The notes beneath the pieces were generated by a model that ran no database searches, was not told the DNA's origin, and was given only the letters and a program-made list of their open reading frames with translations. 64,000 nucleotides of DNA from Scolanthus callimorphus (lineage: Eukaryota > Cnidaria > Anthozoa > Actiniaria > Edwardsiidae), in assembly GCA_033964015.1 (NCBI GenBank), contig CM066925.1, positions 7,850,435 to 7,914,434 of the forward strand. The letters run 5' to 3'. Positions 51,301-56,664 of the stretch are shown here, one piece after another. Position numbers and translations under genes: made by a program. Position 1 is the stretch's first letter. Each line of letters starts with the position of its first letter.

Positions 51301-51627
51301 CAAGGTCGTCTTCGTAGCAATCTGCCAATCTGCCACAATTTCGGACTCTGATGTTTATGAAATATCTACAGCAATCTCCGGGCGAGCTGAAGCAAACCTG
51401 GCGCGTTACTGTGCCCTCGATAACACTTGGCAGTTTGCCATTCATCCATCCTGGAGCATACGCGCCGCAGTGATATCTGGGAACACACGTTGTAGGCATG
51501 GTCTTCCCAGCATCGCCGCTGAACCGATACCATCCAGTTCGCAGATTGTCACAACCGTACTTCACCATGTTGTACTCCGTCGACAGGGTAGCGCTGCTCA
51601 GGTTATAGTAGACAAAACATTCGTTGT
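16480..51627 (-). CDS. D8C-FN3-transmembrane receptor tyrosine kinase gene, possibly inactivated
   Basis: Twenty-three exons on the minus strand, joined by GT-AG introns whose phases agree except where noted. Order: D8C domain, eleven FN3-like domains (mostly one exon each, phase 1), a short stalk, one transmembrane helix with a basic KKRKR stop-transfer, then a tyrosine kinase with a long acidic insert and a tail ending VQDED. The predicted role is a cell-surface receptor that phosphorylates tyrosines after ligand binding; the ligand is unknown. Tail motifs NPIY and YTEL would suit PTB and SH2 partners. The kinase keeps [24 protein letters not shown] and the C-lobe RPTF, but the beta-3 lysine is Asn (VAVN). 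Three frame faults (D8C exon, FN3-10, start of FN3-11) suggest a pseudogene or assembly indels. The signal peptide exon was not found with confidence; see 63,693-63,738. Confidence 0.85.
16930..17290. repeat. copy of a dispersed repeat
   Basis: Matches 45,725-46,330 in inverted orientation. Shared blocks are GTGAAAATCAGCAAGCGTAA, CAATAGCGCCTGGTG and AATGAGTGGATTGCTGTG, as read at 45.7-46.3 kb. This copy lacks the MITE present in the other. The rest of the intron 16,661-18,002 shows no exon. Confidence 0.65.
17311..17492. mobile_element. MITE, unclassified
   Basis: Inverted ends TTATACAACAAC and GTTGTTGTATAA bound a 182-bp GC-rich core with CGCGCG motifs. The target duplication is unclear. 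Confidence 0.45.
18003..18099 (-). CDS. kinase exon (C-lobe)
   Basis: Encodes [20 protein letters not shown] followed by [12 protein letters not shown]. This is the classic PYP...GxRxEKPxxCP stretch between the WSFGV helix and the CW helix. Acceptor TTTAATAG, donor GTAAGC. Both phases fit the neighbours exactly (2+93+2 nt). Confidence 0.93.
18165..18228 (-). pseudogene. decayed duplicate of the kinase exon at 18,003-18,099
   Basis: Carries an acceptor-like TTTTTATAG and then a diverged copy reading GGYP, stop (TAA), [14 protein letters not shown]. It is a tandem exon duplicate inactivated by the stop and lacks the GRLEKP part. Inclusion in mRNA would truncate the kinase. Confidence 0.8.
18420..18460 (-). 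CDS. 41-nt micro-exon of the kinase (helix F)
   Basis: Encodes [14 protein letters not shown], the invariant helix-F region. Acceptor TTCAACAG, donor GTAAGA. The split Val codon joins SSDV from the exon at 21,175-21,389, and the exit phase fits 18,003-18,099. Confidence 0.92.
18605..19230. repeat. diverged inverted repeat with a third arm
   Basis: Arms near 18,605-18,710 and 19,030-19,119 (inverted) share CTACCTTCG and ACAAGTGATA...TTTAAAGCTTA. A further partial copy lies at 19,125-19,230, and a related fragment at 24,660-24,760. No coding capacity. Confidence 0.5.
19231..20630. other. intron sequence, nothing recognised
   Basis: Between the kinase exons at 18,420 and 21,175. No exon is needed here by phase, and no clear repeat or RNA gene is seen. 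Confidence 0.5.
20640..21215 (-). repeat. 95-bp minisatellite containing an exon end and splice donor
   Basis: Landmark TCCATGTCAGTAAGAGCC recurs at 20,721, 20,816, 20,911, 21,006, 21,101 and 21,196, exactly 95 bp apart. The last copy is the real 3' end of the kinase exon. Each unit holds about 40 nt of exon ([13 protein letters not shown] on the minus strand), the donor GTGAGTAC (GTAAGTAC in the first unit) and ~50 nt of intron. All copies lie downstream of the true donor on the transcript, so they offer decoy donors. Confidence 0.92.
21175..21389 (-). CDS. kinase exon with catalytic and activation loops
   Basis: Encodes [17 protein letters not shown], then [32 protein letters not shown] and TTSSDV. 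HRD and DFG are intact, and the AAR signature is that of a tyrosine kinase. Two activation-loop Tyr residues are present. Acceptor CTGTAG, donor GTGAGT. Phase 0 in; GT carried out. Confidence 0.95.
21390..22229. other. intron, nothing recognised
   Basis: AT-rich with a run of CAATAGTAATGG-like simple sequence near 21,700. No exon is required here. Confidence 0.5.
22230..22871 (-). CDS. kinase insert domain and helix E exon
   Basis: A 214-codon exon in phase 0 at both ends. It begins [20 protein letters not shown] and ends [17 protein letters not shown], the helix that precedes HRDLAARN. Between lies a ~190-residue insert unusually long for a split kinase. It includes an Asp/Asn/Glu-rich stretch of degenerate [14 protein letters not shown] repeats encoded by a simple sequence at 22,340-22,510. 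Inserts here hold docking sites in FGFR/PDGFR-type kinases; this one is mostly low complexity. Confidence 0.9.
23216..23397 (-). CDS. kinase N-lobe exon (helix C to hinge)
   Basis: Encodes [20 protein letters not shown], then [12 protein letters not shown] and [18 protein letters not shown]. The FLKE glutamate is the helix-C residue that normally pairs with the beta-3 lysine. Acceptor ATCATAG, donor GTTTGA (weak). Phases fit both sides. Confidence 0.92.
23726..23967 (-). CDS. juxtamembrane and glycine-loop exon with Lys-to-Asn change
   Basis: Encodes the juxtamembrane [14 protein letters not shown], the glycine loop [14 protein letters not shown], a ~20-residue charged insertion, and EVAVNLLH. 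The beta-3 position that should be Lys (VAVK) is AAC, Asn. Acceptor TTAATTAG, donor GTGAGC. 1+240+1 nt fits both neighbours, so the frame is certain. Confidence 0.92.
23968..24429. other. intron, nothing recognised
   Basis: Short intron with a GAATT microsatellite near 24,400-24,420. The minus-strand frame at 24,072-24,323 shows no domain. Confidence 0.5.
24430..24511 (-). CDS. transmembrane exon
   Basis: Encodes [20 protein letters not shown] then FLVKKRKRK: a single hydrophobic helix followed by a basic stop-transfer, as expected between FN3 domains outside and kinase inside. Acceptor TTTTCCAG, donor GTGCGT. 2+78+2 nt. Confidence 0.9.
25024..25053 (-). CDS. 30-nt stalk micro-exon
   Basis: Encodes [10 protein letters not shown] between FN3-11 and the transmembrane helix. 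Acceptor TTGTTTCAG, donor GTAATT. The phase fits on both sides (2+27+1). Confidence 0.8.
25374..25654 (-). CDS. FN3 domain 11 exon
   Basis: Encodes [20 protein letters not shown], then [20 protein letters not shown] and a C-terminal [15 protein letters not shown]. Trp and Tyr core residues are present. In the FN3 frame the exon starts with one base after the acceptor, while the preceding exon also leaves one base. One nucleotide therefore appears missing, perhaps in the CCCC run at its start. Confidence 0.88.
25791..26182 (+). mobile_element. tRNA-derived SINE
   Basis: The head is tRNA-like, with box A-like GGTTGGTCCAGCG and box B GGGTTCGACTCCT near 25,846. A body follows with GATGAGACAATAAACCGAGG and GACGTTAAAGAACCAC, ending in a T-run at 26,164-26,182. 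The body block recurs inverted near 63,216-63,350. Confidence 0.75.
26676..26742 (-). CDS. FN3 domain 10, second-half exon
   Basis: Encodes [14 protein letters not shown] then ITVRTKEG, the last two strands of an FN3 domain. Acceptor TTGATAG, donor GTATGT. Joins 27,380-27,620 in phase 0. It leaves one base, which clashes with the start of the FN3-11 exon. Confidence 0.85.
26743..27379. other. intron, nothing recognised
   Basis: AT-rich. Splits FN3 domain 10. No repeat or RNA gene seen. Confidence 0.5.
27380..27620 (-). CDS. FN3 domain 10, first-half exon, frameshifted
   Basis: The 5' part reads [17 protein letters not shown] and [15 protein letters not shown] in one frame, which runs to a TAA. 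The 3' part reads [20 protein letters not shown] then NYTIK in another. Its 241 nt is not compatible with phase 1 in and phase 0 out, so one nucleotide is missing or two are extra. A 15-bp direct repeat (ACCAAGAACAGACGA) lies near the switch but is itself in frame. Confidence 0.85.
27668..28112 (+). repeat. tandem duplication of a ~223-bp intronic unit
   Basis: Two near-identical copies (27,668-27,892 and 27,893-28,112) share CACTAAAACATAATAAGACT and CAAGAGCTGCCAC. Confidence 0.85.
28160..28310. repeat. fragment of the 9-bp-duplication MITE family
   Basis: GACGCATGCATCAGTGG...AGAGCCTACCCCGCGAGGTG...GTACGAAAATG resembles the termini of the element at 43,530-43,853. Only one end is seen. Confidence 0.35.
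28696..28846 (-). CDS. FN3 domain 9, second-half exon
   Basis: Encodes [40 protein letters not shown] and ends PTEED. Two N-glycosylation-type sequons are present. Acceptor TTTATAG, donor GTACGT. The phase fits 27,620. Confidence 0.9.
28915..29066 (-). CDS. FN3 domain 9, first-half exon
   Basis: Encodes [20 protein letters not shown] then [20 protein letters not shown]. Acceptor TTTTTCTAG, donor GTAAGT. Domain 9, like 10, is split by an intron at the same structural point. Confidence 0.9.
29067..29753. other. intron, nothing recognised
   Basis: AT-rich spacer between FN3-8 and FN3-9; no repeat identified. Confidence 0.5.
29754..30062 (-). CDS. FN3 domain 8 exon
   Basis: Encodes [40 protein letters not shown] and ends [17 protein letters not shown]. 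The W, Y and L core positions of FN3 are all present. Acceptor TTCACAG, donor GTAATT. Phase 1 both ends. Confidence 0.92.
30169..30402. mobile_element. MITE, imperfect palindrome
   Basis: Ends GGACACATGTAGCGCACAAC and GTTGCGCGCTACATGTGACA are inverted. The interior has paired GAAACAT and TAGCCAC motifs in both orientations. Confidence 0.5.
30493..30748. mobile_element. MITE, hAT-like
   Basis: Perfect 15-bp inverted ends CAGGGGCGTAGCCAG are flanked by TAAAT on both sides. G-rich inside. The CAGGGGCG start is typical of hAT elements, though 8 bp would be the usual duplication. Confidence 0.7.
31042..31377 (-). CDS. FN3-like domain 7 exon
   Basis: Encodes [40 protein letters not shown] and ends IFDFQTKEG. 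It is more divergent than its neighbours and contains four Cys. Acceptor TATTTCAG, donor GTAGGT. Phase 1 at both ends supports it. Confidence 0.87.
31378..32056. other. intron, nothing recognised
   Basis: No repeat structure or exon supported; several short frames only. Confidence 0.5.
32057..32359 (-). CDS. FN3-like domain 6 exon
   Basis: Encodes [40 protein letters not shown], and [17 protein letters not shown], then TKED. Acceptor TTTCACAG after a long pyrimidine tract, donor GTAGGT. Confidence 0.88.
32740..32910 (+). repeat. GGTGAGCAT-type simple repeat
   Basis: Degenerate units of GGTGGTGAGCATG with TGACGTCA. The inverse (CTCACCACCATGCTCACC) is at 37,900-38,045, so the two flank the repeat-rich intron in opposite orientation. 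Confidence 0.7.
32921..34882 (+). mobile_element. LINE (non-LTR retrotransposon) 3' remnant
   Basis: Translated plus-strand pieces match the C-terminal part of non-LTR reverse transcriptases: [19 protein letters not shown], then [30 protein letters not shown], and after an insertion [29 protein letters not shown] and [15 protein letters not shown]. Stops and shifts break it. It ends in a short ATGT microsatellite (34,868-34,882), a typical LINE 3' tail. Non-functional. Confidence 0.85.
33296..34325. mobile_element. insertion splitting the LINE
   Basis: Separates the FDYCSP part of the reverse transcriptase from its continuation. A hairpin formed by 33,296-33,360 and 33,415-33,482 (AACAAATAAAACACAGTTCC and its complement) is followed by a segment with TTATAAAATAATT ends near 33,483 and 34,310. 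It is probably two nested non-autonomous elements. Confidence 0.6.
34890..35000 (+). repeat. 12-bp GAGTTGGAATYC minisatellite
   Basis: Tandem GAGTTGGAATTC-like units. The inverse array is at 37,735-37,835. Both sit next to GTAAC, so they look like inverted ends of a ~3-kb composite. Confidence 0.7.
35650..35732 (+). repeat. pogo/Tigger-like element fragment
   Basis: AGTAGAACCCCGATTTTACG followed by repeats of GATTTTACGAT is the terminal style of pogo-type MITEs. The complementary part continues at 37,383-37,440, interrupted by the two elements between. Confidence 0.5.
35735..36537 (+). mobile_element. MITE copy 1, GGATGTTAC family
   Basis: Ends ATGTTACTAAAACGGGGAGC and its complement near 36,537, with tandem CGGGGACCCGGGGAG units inside both ends. 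The interior contains CTCTCTCCAGTG and ACTCATGAACAAAGAAG blocks that recur inverted in copy 2. Confidence 0.75.
36579..37380 (-). mobile_element. MITE copy 2, inverted relative to copy 1
   Basis: Same terminal structure, with the interior in opposite orientation and only ~41 bp away from copy 1. Together they make a 1.6-kb inverted repeat. Confidence 0.75.
37735..37835 (-). repeat. inverse copy of the GAGTTGGA minisatellite
   Basis: Units of TCCAACTCGGTA. Partner of 34,890-35,000. Confidence 0.7.
37900..38045 (-). repeat. inverse copy of the GGTGAGCAT repeat
   Basis: Units of CTCACCACCATG. Partner of 32,740-32,910. CTATTGTCTTGAGA motifs repeat just beyond, to 38,215. Confidence 0.7.
38473..38769 (-). 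CDS. FN3-like domain 5 exon
   Basis: Encodes [40 protein letters not shown] and ends [12 protein letters not shown]. Six Cys suggest extra disulfides. Acceptor CTTCTGCAG, donor GTAAGT. Phase 1 both ends. Confidence 0.88.
38770..39616. other. intron, nothing recognised
   Basis: Only a small hairpin (GTACATCAAAAAAGATGTAC near 39,385) stands out. Confidence 0.5.
39617..39883 (-). CDS. FN3 domain 4 exon
   Basis: Encodes [40 protein letters not shown] and ends [18 protein letters not shown]. Acceptor GTTCTAG, donor GTAAAA. Confidence 0.9.
40178..40477 (-). CDS. FN3 domain 3 exon
   Basis: Encodes [40 protein letters not shown] and ends [18 protein letters not shown] textbook FN3 pattern. Acceptor TTTACAG, donor GTAATA. 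Confidence 0.92.
40478..41962. other. intron with one MITE
   Basis: Apart from the element at 41,430-41,564 I see no exon or clear repeat. Confidence 0.5.
41430..41564. mobile_element. short palindromic MITE
   Basis: Ends AAATAGAGCGGATTTCAGAT and its complement with one mismatch, 135 bp in all. Same family as 50,840-51,018 (shared GATTTC-TATGACTGT). Confidence 0.65.
41963..42283 (-). CDS. FN3-like domain 2 exon
   Basis: Encodes [40 protein letters not shown] and [16 protein letters not shown], ending YTEES. Divergent but with the YxxxVxx strand. Several Asn-X-Ser/Thr sites. Acceptor GTTTCAG, donor GTAAGT. Confidence 0.86.
42284..43529. other. intron, nothing recognised
   Basis: No exon required by phase between FN3-1 and FN3-2, and no clear element in this part. 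Confidence 0.5.
43530..43853. mobile_element. MITE with 9-bp target duplication, Mutator-like
   Basis: Inverted ends CATTCTCGTACC(C/G)AGAGCT are flanked by a perfect 9-bp duplication CATGAATTA (43,521-43,529 and 43,854-43,862). A 9-bp duplication points to a Mutator-like (MULE) family. One-ended relatives lie at 28,160-28,310 and 57,840-58,010. Confidence 0.8.
43880..44030 (+). repeat. GAGGGTCC repeat-family fragment
   Basis: GGAGGGTCCAAAAAAATTTC with CACTCCTGTTTGGGG and GGGTCATA. Related fragments at 45,185-45,300 and 59,030-59,090. Loosely similar to the CCCGGGGGGGACTCCC MITEs. Confidence 0.5.
44781..45083 (-). CDS. FN3-like domain 1 exon
   Basis: Encodes [40 protein letters not shown] and [16 protein letters not shown], ending RIRTGAT. 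An earlier GTAAGT inside it (after LVG) is a possible alternative donor but is out of phase with the next exon. The chosen donor GTTAGT fits. Confidence 0.85.
45185..45300 (+). repeat. GAGGGTCC repeat-family fragment
   Basis: Contains a G-run, GGGGAGGGTCCAGATTTC, CACTCCTGTTTTGGGAGGG. See 43,880-44,030. Confidence 0.5.
45725..46330. repeat. copy of a dispersed repeat, split by a MITE
   Basis: Inverted match to 16,930-17,290. Interrupted by the element at 45,781-45,971. No coding frame recognised. Confidence 0.65.
45781..45971. mobile_element. MITE with known empty site
   Basis: Ends CCGATTTAGACTGTACGATT and its complement (plus a trailing CTT) are flanked by TAACGG on both sides. The second copy of the host repeat at about 17,235 shows the uninterrupted GCGTAACGGAGCTAC. 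Confidence 0.8.
46740..47127 (+). repeat. tandem pair of a ~150-bp repeat
   Basis: 46,740-46,893 and 46,980-47,127 share CAAATATCCCCTAC, GCTGAAGGGGACCACTC and AGTCCGGCTAGTTCCATGTG. Confidence 0.75.
47191..47253. repeat. 63-bp hairpin
   Basis: 24-bp arms (TCGGCAGATACAAACAC and its complement) with one mismatched pair, around a self-complementary CGCGCTGCGCG centre. No terminator role is expected in this genome. It may be a MITE relic. Confidence 0.75.
47254..47751. other. intron, nothing recognised
   Basis: Short GTTGTT simple sequence near 47,290. Otherwise no feature. Confidence 0.5.
48237..48533. mobile_element. insertion present only in copy A
   Basis: Copy B lacks this block (CCACCAGGCTAT joins directly to an A-run). 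Contains an inner palindrome AATAGCCCATGAGGCCG and a TAGTCAAATCACACTAG motif. Confidence 0.65.
49030..49397. mobile_element. MITE, same family as 9046-9493
   Basis: Ends CCCGGGGGGGGACTCCC and its complement are flanked by a perfect 7-bp CTCACCT duplication (49,023-49,029 and 49,398-49,404). Interior repeats CCCTAAAAGAGAGC. Confidence 0.8.
49436..49500 (-). mobile_element. tRNA-like SINE head or tRNA relic
   Basis: On the minus strand CATAGCGTAGTGGTTAGGG (box A type) is followed 30 nt later by AGGTTCGAACCCTG (box B). The acceptor stem does not fold, so it is not a working tRNA gene. Confidence 0.55.
50149..50402. mobile_element. MITE, Tc1/mariner-like
   Basis: Inverted ends CAGCCGATTGCGTTTGACTG (continuing TTTAACC) flanked by TA on both sides. 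Largely palindromic. Confidence 0.75.
50840..51018. mobile_element. short palindromic MITE
   Basis: Ends AGCAGATTTCGTATGACTGT and its complement. GC-rich centre with CGCGGTAC motifs. Relative of 41,430-41,564. Confidence 0.65.
51266..51627 (-). CDS. D8C-domain exon with frame-breaking indel
   Basis: Encodes [60 protein letters not shown] and VRNCG, a clear D8C domain as in uromodulin-type proteins. After NCG, GGCAGATT occurs twice in a row and the frame runs into TGA. The domain's last motif (CPMRYCG) is present downstream in another frame, then donor GTAAGG. The aromatic FxVY motif expected between them is missing. Acceptor TTTTCAG. Donor phase fits FN3-1. Confidence 0.9.
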
Positions 51628-51756
51628 CTGAAAATAGAAATCATAATTGTCAACTCTTGACTTGAATCGACGATCCGGACCTTGCTTCGCTGGGCTCACT
51701 CGTAGAATATTGAAAAACGCATCCATGTGTCGCGACTAGAGAACGATATAAACACT

Positions 51757-52000
51757 TATATATGTTTTGTTTGTTTGGTCTGGCTGTGTTTCTGGGGCCA
51801 GTAGGGGCCTGGGACCTCACACGTGTTTGTAATTTGACACGAGTTCTGTGCACACGCCATCTTGGAATTGTGAAGTATTATATATGTTTTGTTTGTTTGG
51901 TCTGGCTGTGCTCCTGGGGCCAGTGGGGGCCTGGGACCTCACACGTGTTTGTAATTTGGCACGAGTTCTGTGCACACGCCATCTTGGAATTGTGAAGTAA
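51757..52000 (+). repeat. tandem duplication of a ~121-bp unit
   Basis: Two near-identical copies with TATATATGTTTTGTTTG, GGGGCCAGT and CACGAGTTCTGTGCACACG. Confidence 0.85.
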
Positions 52001-52934
52001 AAACACTGGAGTTTATATTTGGTTTTATTGGTCAAATTCACCCACATCATGTAATGACAGATAGACAGACACTGGAATTGTTTATTGGAGCCTTGCAAAA
52101 GACTATATTTACATTAGAGTAGATCCACTGCCGGATGGAGGGCACTCGGATTGACAGGGGTCCGACAGAACTCCAAATTTCATACCTCACAACCAAAAAT
52201 TTTATACCCCTAAAATAACTCTTTTAAATTAGCAAAAAGGCTGGTGGAGCTGGTGGAATAATTATAAACAAAGTTCTTGATGATCAGCTAGCAGCATGTC
52301 AGATATTTCAACCCAAAAATACCCTCGGATCCCCCCCCCCCCCCCACAAAAAAAAATCAAAAATACCCTGAAGAATGCCCCAAAAATAATTTTTACTGCA
52401 AATTTCATACCCAAAAATACGTCAGACCTCCCGCCCCCGTAATTTTCATATCCAGTACCCCCTGGGATAATGTCTACTGAGGCATTCGCCTTTGTCACAC
52501 GAGCGCCATTTTGAAATTGTCAGCCGATTTATTCAGCACGGAAACGAGGCCAAGCAGCGCACAGGATTTGCTCATGGCGGAAAGCGACGCCTGATGCTGG
52601 AATTTATGCTACAAATGCTTTGAAAAATACCAAAAATTACTCCTTATTTGTTAAGAACCAAAAAGTTGATTGGCCGTTTGCTTTTTTCTGCTTTGCCGAG
52701 TCGTTCTGGAAACAAAATGGCTGCCGCGTGACAAAGGCGAATGTATCTCTAACTCCAAAAAAGCTTTCAAAACACCAACCTGGTTTAAGTGTTGTTGGAA
52801 GAGCAGATGGTGTCATTGTTGGATCTGAAAACAAAGATATTAAAAACGTTTTTGAAAATACTGAATAATGTTGCGGCCACAGCGCAATATTAACACGACG
52901 CATAACGACGCGTTAACTCGGGCTTCTGTCTATA
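52001..52934. other. no recognisable gene
   Basis: Includes C-run near 52,330 and a plus-strand frame (52,620-52,868) that matches nothing I know. Confidence 0.45.
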
Positions 52935-53738
52935 ATGCATTACGGTTTTAAAATAAAACGCAGCATAATCAAGAATACTAGTTTGTATTTGTGTATCTGT
53001 GAAAAAAGGAAAACCAGTAGCTACTCAACGTTCGGATTTCTAAACAGGCAACAATATTTCGTTGTTGCGACATTTTATGGACATGAGGTTATAACAGATA
53101 GTAGCATTTTGGCTTTTCCGTTCTTTCTAAACGACTAGCACAGCAAAGAGCACTGAACCTTGTACGCAAGAATTGGCTATCTTGTAAATCGCTCTAAAGT
53201 CATTGGGAAATAGTCTAACGATATTTTGAAACTTCCCAACTCGCGTGTAGAGATCAAGCGTGTACAAGGTCAAAAAGCAGGTATCAAAACAGATGAGCGA
53301 AGCTGTGATGGAGTAGAATTGACGTAAGTTAAAGAAAACTACATTTGCTCTGAACAATATGCATTTCGGTTGTAAAATAAAATTAAAACAAAATGCAGCA
53401 TAATCAAGGAATACTAGTTTGTAATTTTGTATCAATGAAAAAAGGAAAAACTAATAGTAATATATCCTCACTGGTCCTATTGTGCTCATATAAGTTATGG
53501 GAAGGAGACCTGGCTACACCCATGATAGGCTGCCCTACTTCACGGGCTGCAGAACCGGGGAGGTTAGCCATCACCACTTAACAGACTCGGTATTCTGCAA
53601 CTCAGCCTCTTTGTATGTCATACATTACCTGTAACGAGCCCCAGCATCTACTCGGCGATGTCCAGTATCAGCGAGACATCAAGGCACAAAGTGGCTTACG
53701 CTACGCAGTAGTAGGAGTGGGGTAGATAACCCGAATAT

Positions 53739-53776
53739 ATAGATTTAGCCACTGGCTAAAAGCGGAGCTCCCGGTT
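53739..53776 (+). repeat. short dispersed motif
   Basis: TAGATTTAGCCACTGGCTAA then AAGCGGAGCTC. The same motif occurs at 58,081-58,113 and inverted at 5,810-5,840. Confidence 0.5.
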
Positions 53777-54659
53777 ACATATATATTTTATTAAGATATT
53801 TTATTAATACTATAGATAACGCACGGCTTACTTAAGGTGGATTGACCCAGTAATTTTGCACCCATGCCAACCAATTTTGTACCTCTCATATAAAAACACA
53901 TTGATTTCTATTGCGCAGCCAATATAACATACATACTACAAATAGACTGAAATACATGTCAGTACAAAAATGGGGGAGATCGGAGTTAGTATCACGTGAC
54001 AATCGAACCACGCCTACTTTTACTCTCATCCCAGATTCAGGCTGAAACGACATTTTTTTGATAAATGCTCTACGGAACCTCGAGATTGACTGATTGCCTA
54101 CTTGTAACCCAAGTTTGATTAAATTCTACAAGCCCGATCTGAAGATATTCTAGCATTTATGAATCATGGCTATAATTTATGTAAAATCCAGTGTTATGAA
54201 TTAACATGGCAGAGTTTGGTACTTCATGGTTATAAATTGAAAGTTTTTATAGCTCATTCTATTTGTTTAAGGAAGGTCATGCCTTTTATCAGAATAAAAT
54301 ATTTCTTTGCGATTATGTTGTAACTATCCACATTATGGCCCCATGCATCAGCTTGCTGCGACATTTGGGGTTACTTTCACGAAATTTGGTCTGATTTAGA
54401 AAATCGCAGTTTTTTTTTTCGCTTCAAATTTTTGGACGACTCCAATAGATCAATGTAAAGTTGAACGCACAAACCGGAAGTCCATGACAGAATCGTTGGA
54501 TGTGTATACACTTTTTTTGTTCCGTTTTCTCCCGCATGTAGCTATGGACTATGTCCAGGTGAGCAGAAGCATGCCCCCCGGATCAACGGAGGGATAAAGG
54601 TTAAGGAGGAAAAACGCTGTAGATACATAAGGAGTACCATAGTCCCGCCACTTCCACTG

Positions 54660-55390
54660 CATGTTGTAGAAATCCTGAAGCTTCTACCACGTAATGCTAA
54701 TCCGCAGCTTCTACTGCATAATATAACCACTTTACAGCCTCTAATGCATAATAACCGATTTACAGCATTACTGCACTACCACTTTGCAGCTTCTACTGTA
54801 TTAAATAACCACTGCAGCATCCATCGCATAATAACCACTTTGCAGCTTCTACTGTATAAACGACACAGAAGAACTTTACCTGCCAATGAGTCCTACCACT
54901 GTGTAGCTACCGGTACCACCTTGTAGCTACCACCTAAGACAGCAACACCCTTGCAGCTATAACTGCAAGTATATTCCCCTTGCAGCTACCACTGCCACAA
55001 GCCCCCCTGCAGCCACCACTGCAAACAAATCTCTTGCAGCTACTACTGCCGACAAGATCCCCTTGCAGCTACGACTGCAAATGTCCCCCCTTGCAGCCAC
55101 CACCACAACAACTGCAAAAGTCCCCCTTGCAGCTACCACTCCAAACAAATCTATTGCAGCTACTACAGCAGACAAGACCCCCCTTGCAGCTACCACTGCA
55201 GATGTCCCCCCTTGCAGCCACCACTGCAGATGTCCCCCCTTGCAGCTACATCTGCAAACAAATCTATCGCAGCTACTACTGCAGACAAGACCCCCCTTGC
55301 AGCTACCACTGCAAATTTTCCCCCTTGCAGCTACTACTGCAAACAAATCTCTTGCAGCTTCTACTGCAGACAAGACCCTTATACACAAAG
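54660..55390 (+). repeat. hairpin-unit minisatellite
   Basis: Tandem units of CTTGCAGCTACTACTGCAAA with spacers ACAAATCT, GACAAGACCCCC or TGTCCCCC; about 24-50 bp each. Each unit has TTGCAG and CTGCAA arms and could fold on itself. Left part (54,660-54,890) is a diverged CAGCTTCTACTGCATAATA version. Open frames on both strands are by-products. Confidence 0.85.
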
Positions 55391-55639
55391 ACACCCACTA
55401 AACAGGATAAACTAATCCAGGTGAAGCCGGTAAGAAGACAGAGCGGGACAACTACGATGCATAAATAATACAAAAGAATGCACCACATGAAAGAAGGTTA
55501 TGCAAATAGAAGCACCGATCATGAAAAATGTGTACAGGGGAAAGAATTAAAATTATGCAAGAAAGTAAAGGACATGGACGAATAAAATTACACGGTGGGC
55601 GAAGGAACAACAAAAGCGAAAGAAAACTAGGTAGAGAAT

Positions 55640-55925
55640 AGGGAAACTACAAGTAAACTGTGAGAGAACCGAATACTGTAAAATAGAATTTCCAATTAAC
55701 CGCCAATGTAAACGAGTACTGACCCCGGGTACTGACACCTGAAAGCTGATGGAAATCACTGTGTATGCCATGAAATAATTACTAGAGAGACTAGGGATAT
55801 TACAAGCAAACTGTGAGAGAACCAAATACTGTACGATAAAATAACCAATTAACGCCAATGTAAACGAGTACTGACACATGGTACCCGACGAAAGCACTGT
55901 GTATGCCATGAAATAATTACTAGAA
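55640..55925 (+). repeat. tandem pair of a ~135-bp repeat
   Basis: Two copies share AACTGTGAGAGAACC, CCAATGTAAACGAGTACTGA and GTGTATGCCATGAAATAATT. Confidence 0.8.
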
Positions 55926-56664
55926 AGGACAGAAACCCAGGAGGTAGAAAAATAACGGCTTCTCCCAGATAACGAAACTGCTCGCTATAAAAGTCGCCAT
56001 CCACGTTGGTTGCAGCCGCCAACCACACGCCGAGTCCTGCAGTAAATTCTATGCTGCATATAATCGGAAATAAACCAACAAACCTGACAAACCTTGATAA
56101 ACAGTTGGGCTAGCTTGCCAGAGCTTGCGACGGAAAGTAGAAAGATTCTGGAAATGACAACGGTTTAACAAGTGCCGGTCAGCTCACCGAACTAAGAGAC
56201 CGTGACAACCAATTCCAAATAGTCGAGCAGCAGAAGCGACAGAAATAGGCCGATCCCAGCCACAAACAACGGTCCATGAGGGCGTCGTGAAGAAAAGCTG
56301 GCGTCGGAAATGAATGGAGCCATGAAGAAAACGAACTTTATTAAGTGTGGCGTTGTAGTCTTGGGGCAAGAATGCAGCTATGGACGAGCGGTGTGTGCCC
56401 TCTCCGAGATGAGTACATTACTTGCTAATGAGTACATTACTTACATATCGCACTTATTGGTCCAATGAGGTTAGTGAACGATAGTTTAATAAAACTACAT
56501 TTGATCTGAACAATCACGGAACAATGCCAGTTTTAAAATAAAAGGCAGCATAATCAAGGAATACTATTGTGTATCTGTGAACAAAGAAAGAAACAATAGC
56601 CACAGATTTCTCAACGCTCGGATTATTCTGTGCGTCCAAGCGCTCCTTCTTAGAATATAATTAA

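Larger units (their letters stand above)
52935..56632 (+). repeat. three dispersed copies of a ~130-bp repeat
   Basis: 52,935-53,045, 53,330-53,465 and 56,488-56,632 share ACTACATTTGMTCTGAACAA (absent from the first), CAGCATAATCAAG and AATACTA, all in one orientation. The last two flank a ~3-kb block containing the hairpin minisatellite, like direct terminal repeats. Confidence 0.55.

Noticed and set aside
52620..52868. 82-codon plus-strand frame
   Set aside because: Codon pattern is plausible but no family is recognised and no flanking exon was found, so not called.
54957..55468. Open frames of 110-160 codons on both strands
   Set aside because: They arise only because the minisatellite period keeps stops out. 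The peptides are simple repeats such as VVAARG with no start context or splice support.
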